The translations under genes and the position numbers were made by a program. DNA of 15,779 nt. Origin: JADKIH01 sp031367345 (GTDB lineage Bacteria; Bacteroidota; Bacteroidia; AKYH767-A; 2013-40CM-41-45). Below are positions 15,309 to 15,779 of this stretch, one piece after another. Each line of letters opens with the position of its first letter. Position 1 is the first letter of the stretch. Under the pieces are notes generated by a model, which saw only the letters and a list, made by a program, of their open reading frames with translations, did no database searches and was not told the origin of the DNA. Location: positions 1 to 15,779 of the forward strand of contig JANLPR010000098.1 in the NCBI GenBank assembly GCA_031367345.1, written 5' to 3'.

Positions 15309-15779
15309 TCAATATTCTATTTTGTCCATTTTAGCCGACCATTCTTTGAAAGCTTCCAAGGCTTCTTTTTCCATTACGCGTATCAATGGAATTTTTCGTT
15401 CGTTATATGGCAATGCTAATTCCTGATAAATGAAATCGTCGTCGAAACCGATATCAGCTGCATCTTTTTTAGAGTTAGCATAATAAACTTTAGATGGTCG
15501 CGCCCAATAAATAGCAGCCATGCACATTGGACAAGGCTCGCAACTAGTATATATTTCGCAATCGTCTAACTGAAAAGTGCCTAATGTTTTACAAGCTTCA
15601 CGAATGGCGACAACTTCTGCATGAGCAGTAGGATCGTTCGATGAAACGACTTTGTTAAATCCGCGAGCTACAATTTCTCCGTTTTTCACCACCACAGCAC
15701 CAAAAGGGCCGCCGGTATTATTTCTCATTGTTTCAAAAGAGAGGCGAATGGCCTCTTGCATATTCGATTCTAACGACAC
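15309..15779 (-). CDS. guaD: Guanine deaminase (nucleoside deaminase family)
   Basis: The protein has the cytidine deaminase-like fold of small bacterial guanine deaminases, which turn guanine into xanthine in purine salvage. Zinc ligands and proton shuttle are H53 and E55 (TAHAE) and C80 and C83 (TSCEPCPMC). The C-terminal GFDDDFIYQEL (111-121) is the segment that in Bacillus subtilis GuaD closes over the next active site and supplies an essential Asp, and it separates GuaD from the related tRNA deaminase TadA. Length (156 residues) and overall sequence are very close to B. subtilis GuaD as I remember it. The first codon would be GTG at 15779, exactly at the window edge, so a start further upstream cannot be excluded. 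ispE follows after 21 bases. Confidence 0.88.
   Translation of the reverse strand: MSLESNMQEAIRLSFETMRNNTGGPFGAVVVKNGEIVARGFNKVVSSNDPTAHAEVVAIREACKTLGTFQLDDCEIYTSCEPCPMCMAAIYWARPSKVYYANSKKDAADIGFDDDFIYQELALPYNERKIPLIRVMEKEALEAFKEWSAKMDKIEY

Noticed and set aside
1..15779. Mobile element, prophage, CRISPR array or defence island
   Set aside because: No transposase, integrase, terminal inverted repeats, regularly spaced repeats or tRNA were found; the helicase-nuclease reads as AddA-type recombination and not a defence protein.

Overview
The window looks like chromosomal housekeeping sequence from an AT-rich member of the Bacteroidetes (Bacteroidota); the order cannot be fixed from this alone. 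The evidence is the set of lineage-typical proteins: a DUF349 protein, a type B ribosomal protein L31, the divergent Bacteroidetes GlmU-like protein, the Bacteroidetes-style PruA and a small FtsB/DivIC protein. Several genes also have promoter-like TAnnTTTG boxes (the Bacteroidetes -7 element) and no convincing Shine-Dalgarno sites. I see no mobile element, CRISPR array, tRNA, rRNA or integrase, so this is not an obvious island.

Layout. At 1-596 (-) is the N-terminal part of a DUF349 protein that runs off the left edge. A 344-base non-coding gap follows, ending in a strong promoter and a perfect 8-3-8 inverted repeat in front of rpmE2 (941-1201, +), which is closed by a clear terminator. Next is a tight plus-strand cluster: GlmU-like protein (1306-2490), a membrane-anchored conserved hypothetical (2503-3069) and a stand-alone methylmalonyl-CoA mutase catalytic subunit (3094-4641). 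Its stop codon interlocks with that of a convergent FtsB/DivIC-like gene (4638-4949, -).

The minus-strand block from 5093 to 11645 holds pruA, with a perfect 14-bp terminator hairpin and a start best placed at 6724, then an acyltransferase-3 membrane protein. That gene overlaps a small response regulator that carries a C-terminal membrane anchor. Upstream of both lies a large AddA-like helicase-nuclease, with its start best placed at 11645. Divergent from it on the plus strand is a VWA protein plus magnesium-chelatase-like AAA+ ATPase pair (11825-14426). The window closes with guaD and ispE on the minus strand.

How the genes work together. Most units are independent household functions: envelope precursor synthesis, proline catabolism, propionate/methylmalonyl metabolism, division, recombination, purine salvage and isoprenoid synthesis. 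The two less ordinary modules are the tail-anchored receiver protein translationally overlapping an acyltransferase, and the VWA/ChlI-like pair, a BchI/BchD-type ATPase and VWA partner with no chelatase large subunit beside it. The best regulatory lead is the dyad over the rpmE2 promoter, which would suit a Fur/Zur-type repressor. I see no wholly new system that I could defend.
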